NCBI GenBank assembly: GCA_904502115.1
Contig: CAJGDW010000027.1
Coordinates: 1-15,771, forward strand
Length of the DNA: 15,771 nucleotides
Direction: 5' to 3'
Source of the DNA: Paludibacteraceae bacterium
GTDB lineage: Bacteria > Bacteroidota > Bacteroidia > Bacteroidales > Paludibacteraceae
The position numbers were made by a program, and so were the translations under genes. Under the pieces are notes generated by a model. That model was given only the letters and a program-made list of their open reading frames with translations, did not search any database and had not been told where the DNA came from. How positions within the stretch are numbered: the first letter of the stretch is position 1; each line of letters begins with the position of its first letter. Positions 14,182-15,771 of this stretch are shown in pieces.

Positions 14182-15192
14182 TTAAGCGTTAACTTTAGCC
14201 ATGTGAGCGATAAGTTCCAACACTTTGTTAGAGTAACCAATTTCGTTGTCGTACCAAGATACAACTTTAACGAATGAGTCGGTCAATTGGATACCAGCTT
14301 TAGCGTCGAAGATAGAAGTACGGGTGTCACCCAAGAAGTCAGAAGAAACAACTTCTTCGTTGGTGTAACCTAGTACGCCTTTCAATTCGCCTTCAGAAGC
14401 AGCTTTCATAGCTTCGCAAATTTCTGCGTAAGTAGCAGGTTTTGCCAAGTTAACGGTCAAGTCAACTACTGATACGTCCAAAGTAGGAACGCGGAATGCC
14501 ATACCAGTCAATTTACCGTTCAATTCAGGAATAACTTTACCTACAGCTTTAGCAGCACCGGTAGAAGAAGGGATGATGTTGCCAGCAGCAGCACGACCAC
14601 CTCTCCAGTCTTTCAAAGAAGGACCGTCAACGGTTTTTTGAGTAGCAGTAGTAGCGTGTACAGTAGTCATAAGACCTTCTTTGATACCCCATTTGTCGTT
14701 CAATACTTTTGCGATAGGAGCCAAGCAGTTGGTGGTGCAAGAAGCGTTAGAAACGAATTGAGTACCTTTAACATATTTGTCGAAGTTTACGCCGCAAACG
14801 AACATTGGGGTGTCGTCTTTAGAAGGAGCTGACATAACTACGTATTTAGCACCAGCTTCGATGTGAGCTTGAGCTTTGTCTTTGCTCAAGAACAAACCGG
14901 TAGATTCAACTACGTATTCAGCACCAACTTCGTCCCATTTCAAATCAGCTGGGTTACGTTCTGCGGTGATGCGGATAGATTTACCGTTTACAATAAGTTT
15001 GCTGTTTTCAACGTCAGCTTCGATAGTGCCGTCAAATTGTCCGTGCATGGTGTCATATTTTAGCATATAAGCCAAATAATCAACTGGGCACAAGTCGTTG
15101 ATACCAACAATTTCGATGTCGTTTCTGGTTTGCGCAGCGCGGAAAACGAAACGTCCGATACGGCCAAAGCCGTTAATACCTACTTTAATCAT
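14182..15192 (-). CDS. gap: Glyceraldehyde-3-phosphate dehydrogenase (NAD type, glycolytic)
   Basis: A 336-aa cytoplasmic enzyme that converts glyceraldehyde-3-phosphate, phosphate and NAD+ to 1,3-bisphosphoglycerate. The N-terminal Rossmann motif is KVGINGFGRIGR (3-14), with D33 (VGINDL) at the end of the second strand, as in NAD-specific glycolytic forms. The active site has C152 in SNASCTTNC and H179 in TTVHATTATQ. Substrate-binding motifs SSTGAAKAVGKV and the C-terminal SWYDNEIGYSN are in place. Length is standard (about 333-337 aa). Codons are strongly biased, as expected of a highly expressed gene. It is transcribed against the upstream CHAT operon, from its own promoter (15237-15268), and ends at a shared hairpin terminator. 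Confidence 0.98.
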   Translation of the reverse strand: MIKVGINGFGRIGRFVFRAAQTRNDIEIVGINDLCPVDYLAYMLKYDTMHGQFDGTIEADVENSKLIVNGKSIRITAERNPADLKWDEVGAEYVVESTGLFLSKDKAQAHIEAGAKYVVMSAPSKDDTPMFVCGVNFDKYVKGTQFVSNASCTTNCLAPIAKVLNDKWGIKEGLMTTVHATTATQKTVDGPSLKDWRGGRAAAGNIIPSSTGAAKAVGKVIPELNGKLTGMAFRVPTLDVSVVDLTVNLAKPATYAEICEAMKAASEGELKGVLGYTNEEVVSSDFLGDTRTSIFDAKAGIQLTDSFVKVVSWYDNEIGYSNKVLELIAHMAKVNA

Positions 15193-15236
15193 GTTTTTAA
15201 TTGTTTATAAAGTTTGAAAATCAGAAAATTCCAACG

Positions 15237-15268
15237 CAAAATTACGTTTTTTTGAAAATTTCGCCAAA
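15237..15268 (-). promoter_or_regulatory. gap: Promoter of gap
   Basis: Read on the minus strand: TTTG (15268-15265), a 20-nt spacer and TAATTTTG (15244-15237). Both boxes and the spacing match the Bacteroidota consensus fully. The start of transcription would be near 15230, giving a leader of about 38 nt before the ATG at 15192. Confidence 0.82.
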
Positions 15269-15309
15269 TAAAAACACCTATTTTATTAACAATGAGCAAA
15301 AAAAATGCT

Positions 15310-15438
15310 TTATGCTACTGTTTCGGTGCTATTTTGGGTATCTGCTTGTGCAAATGCGCAATCGCAACTGCTACCGCAACTTGCTAATACTAAAAGGGTT
15401 ATCACTGCTAAAACCCATGCTGCTACTTTCTTTGTCAT
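15310..15438 (-). CDS. Small lipoprotein (42 aa)
   Basis: A short minus-strand gene starting with ATG at 15438-15436 and ending with TAA at 15312-15310. The product has a basic start (MTKK), a hydrophobic stretch (VAAWVLAVITLLVL) and a lipobox L-A-S-C with the lipidated Cys at 21. The mature part is only 22 residues: CGSSCDCAFAQADTQNSTET, then VA, with three Cys in the first seven residues. A -7 element (TATATTTG) lies 32 nt upstream. Small lipoproteins of this kind are frequent in Bacteroidota and their function is mostly unknown. It is tandem with gap but gap has its own promoter. The lipobox is convincing; whether it is expressed needs data. The longer + strand frame over the same bases has no recognisable features. 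Confidence 0.62.
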   Translation of the reverse strand: MTKKVAAWVLAVITLLVLASCGSSCDCAFAQADTQNSTETVA

Positions 15439-15470
15439 AATTTCGTAATTTTTGTGTTTTTAATAGATTG

Positions 15471-15478
15471 CAAATATA
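15471..15478 (-). promoter_or_regulatory. -7 element of the small lipoprotein gene
   Basis: TATATTTG on the minus strand fits TAnnTTTG exactly, 32 nt before the ATG. The place for a -33 TTTG, about 20 nt further upstream, is occupied by the left end of element B copy 2 and no TTTG is there. Confidence 0.55.
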
Positions 15479-15488
15479 CATATTTTTT

Positions 15489-15639
15489 TTGACTAATCGA
15501 CTAATCGGTGAAAGTTGCGAGTAAGCGAGAGAAGAAGCAATGTTTACATTGATTATTCCGAGCATGAGCAACTTCATGAGGGCGAAGCCCGAATAATCGT
15601 TAAATCGTTTAGTCGTTTAGTCGTTTAGTCGTTTAGGCG
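15489..15639. repeat. Element B copy 2: 8-bp repeat ends, different interior
   Basis: It begins with the same 20 nt as copy 1 (TTGACTAATCGACTAATCGG, 15489-15508) and ends with the same right arm, GCCCGAATAATCG (15587-15599) then CGTTAAAT and CGTTTAGG, but with three CGTTTAGT units instead of one. The interior differs: it has no REP-like core but several small hairpins: AAGTTGC (15512-15518) with GCAACTT (15568-15574), CAATGTTTACATTG (15539-15552) and GGGCGAAGCCC (15580-15590). No reading frame of note. Confidence 0.78.
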
Positions 15640-15664
15640 ATTCAATCTGACGACATTTGGTGGA

Positions 15665-15765
15665 GGTCGGAAAAAGATTTATATGTGCAAAAACGTTAAG
15701 CAAAATGTGTTGTTTGAGCGAAGCGAGTTCACATTTTGTAGTTTTTGTATGTGTAAATCCCGACC
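15665..15765. repeat. Hairpin element C at the right edge
   Basis: A 101-bp imperfect inverted repeat. Outer ends are GGTCGG (15665-15670) and CCGACC (15760-15765). Then come GATTTATATGTG with its partner GTGTAAATC, CAAAAAC with GTTTTTG, and a perfect 9-bp inner arm, CAAAATGTG (15701-15709) and CACATTTTG (15730-15738). The 20-nt loop holds GAGCGAAGCGAG. It has no coding potential and is unlike elements A and B. It looks like a small non-autonomous repeat; the element may extend to the window edge. Confidence 0.68.
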
Positions 15766-15771
15766 GGAAAC

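Noticed and set aside
15201..15440. A 79-codon + strand frame upstream of gap
   Set aside because: Very rich in Lys, Asn, Phe and Leu as expected from AT-rich non-coding DNA; it covers the gap promoter and opposes the lipoprotein gene, which has a lipobox and a -7 element.

Overview
The window looks like a chromosomal segment of a member of the Bacteroidota, probably order Bacteroidales. Three things point there: a complete 'Bat' (Bacteroides aerotolerance-type) gene cluster, start codons without Shine-Dalgarno sequences, and several promoters of the Bacteroidota type (TTTG, about 20 nt, TAnnTTTG). No species can be named from the sequence alone.

Positions 1-8735 (+ strand) hold a long operon. 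It starts inside a MoxR AAA+ ATPase gene whose 5' end is off the window. It continues with a DUF58 protein, a membrane-anchored BatD-like hypothetical protein, BatA and BatB (VWA proteins with intact MIDAS motifs), BatC (TPR plus a polyglutamine tract), BatD, BatE (TPR plus SH3-like), and a PAP2-type phosphatase 1 nt behind batE. The likely arrangement is a MoxR chaperone-like ATPase acting with membrane-anchored VWA proteins and periplasmic or membrane partners in envelope homeostasis. A 171-bp inverted element built of 7-bp tandem repeats separates moxR from the DUF58 gene.

Positions 8736-9781 hold fabD (malonyl-CoA:ACP transacylase), with its own promoter and a strong intrinsic terminator.

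Positions 9796-13971 hold a compact four-gene operon, every junction overlapping: an ECF-like sigma factor, a one-TM anti-sigma-like protein, a secreted caspase-fold (C14) peptidase and a secreted CHAT-domain protein with a helical N-terminal part. It has a well-formed promoter with a perfect 10-bp palindrome over the -33 element. This is the most interesting system here: two different caspase-clan cysteine protease folds predicted to lie outside the inner membrane, coupled to a sigma/anti-sigma pair.

Positions 13964-15771 hold, on the minus strand, gap (NAD-type glyceraldehyde-3-phosphate dehydrogenase) with a near-ideal promoter and a shared terminator, and upstream of it a 42-aa lipoprotein gene. 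Around them are two copies of a repeat element with 8-bp tandem-repeat ends, one carrying a REP-like core, and a third, unrelated 101-bp hairpin element at the right edge. In total four hairpin or MITE-like elements of three families sit in this 15.8-kb window.
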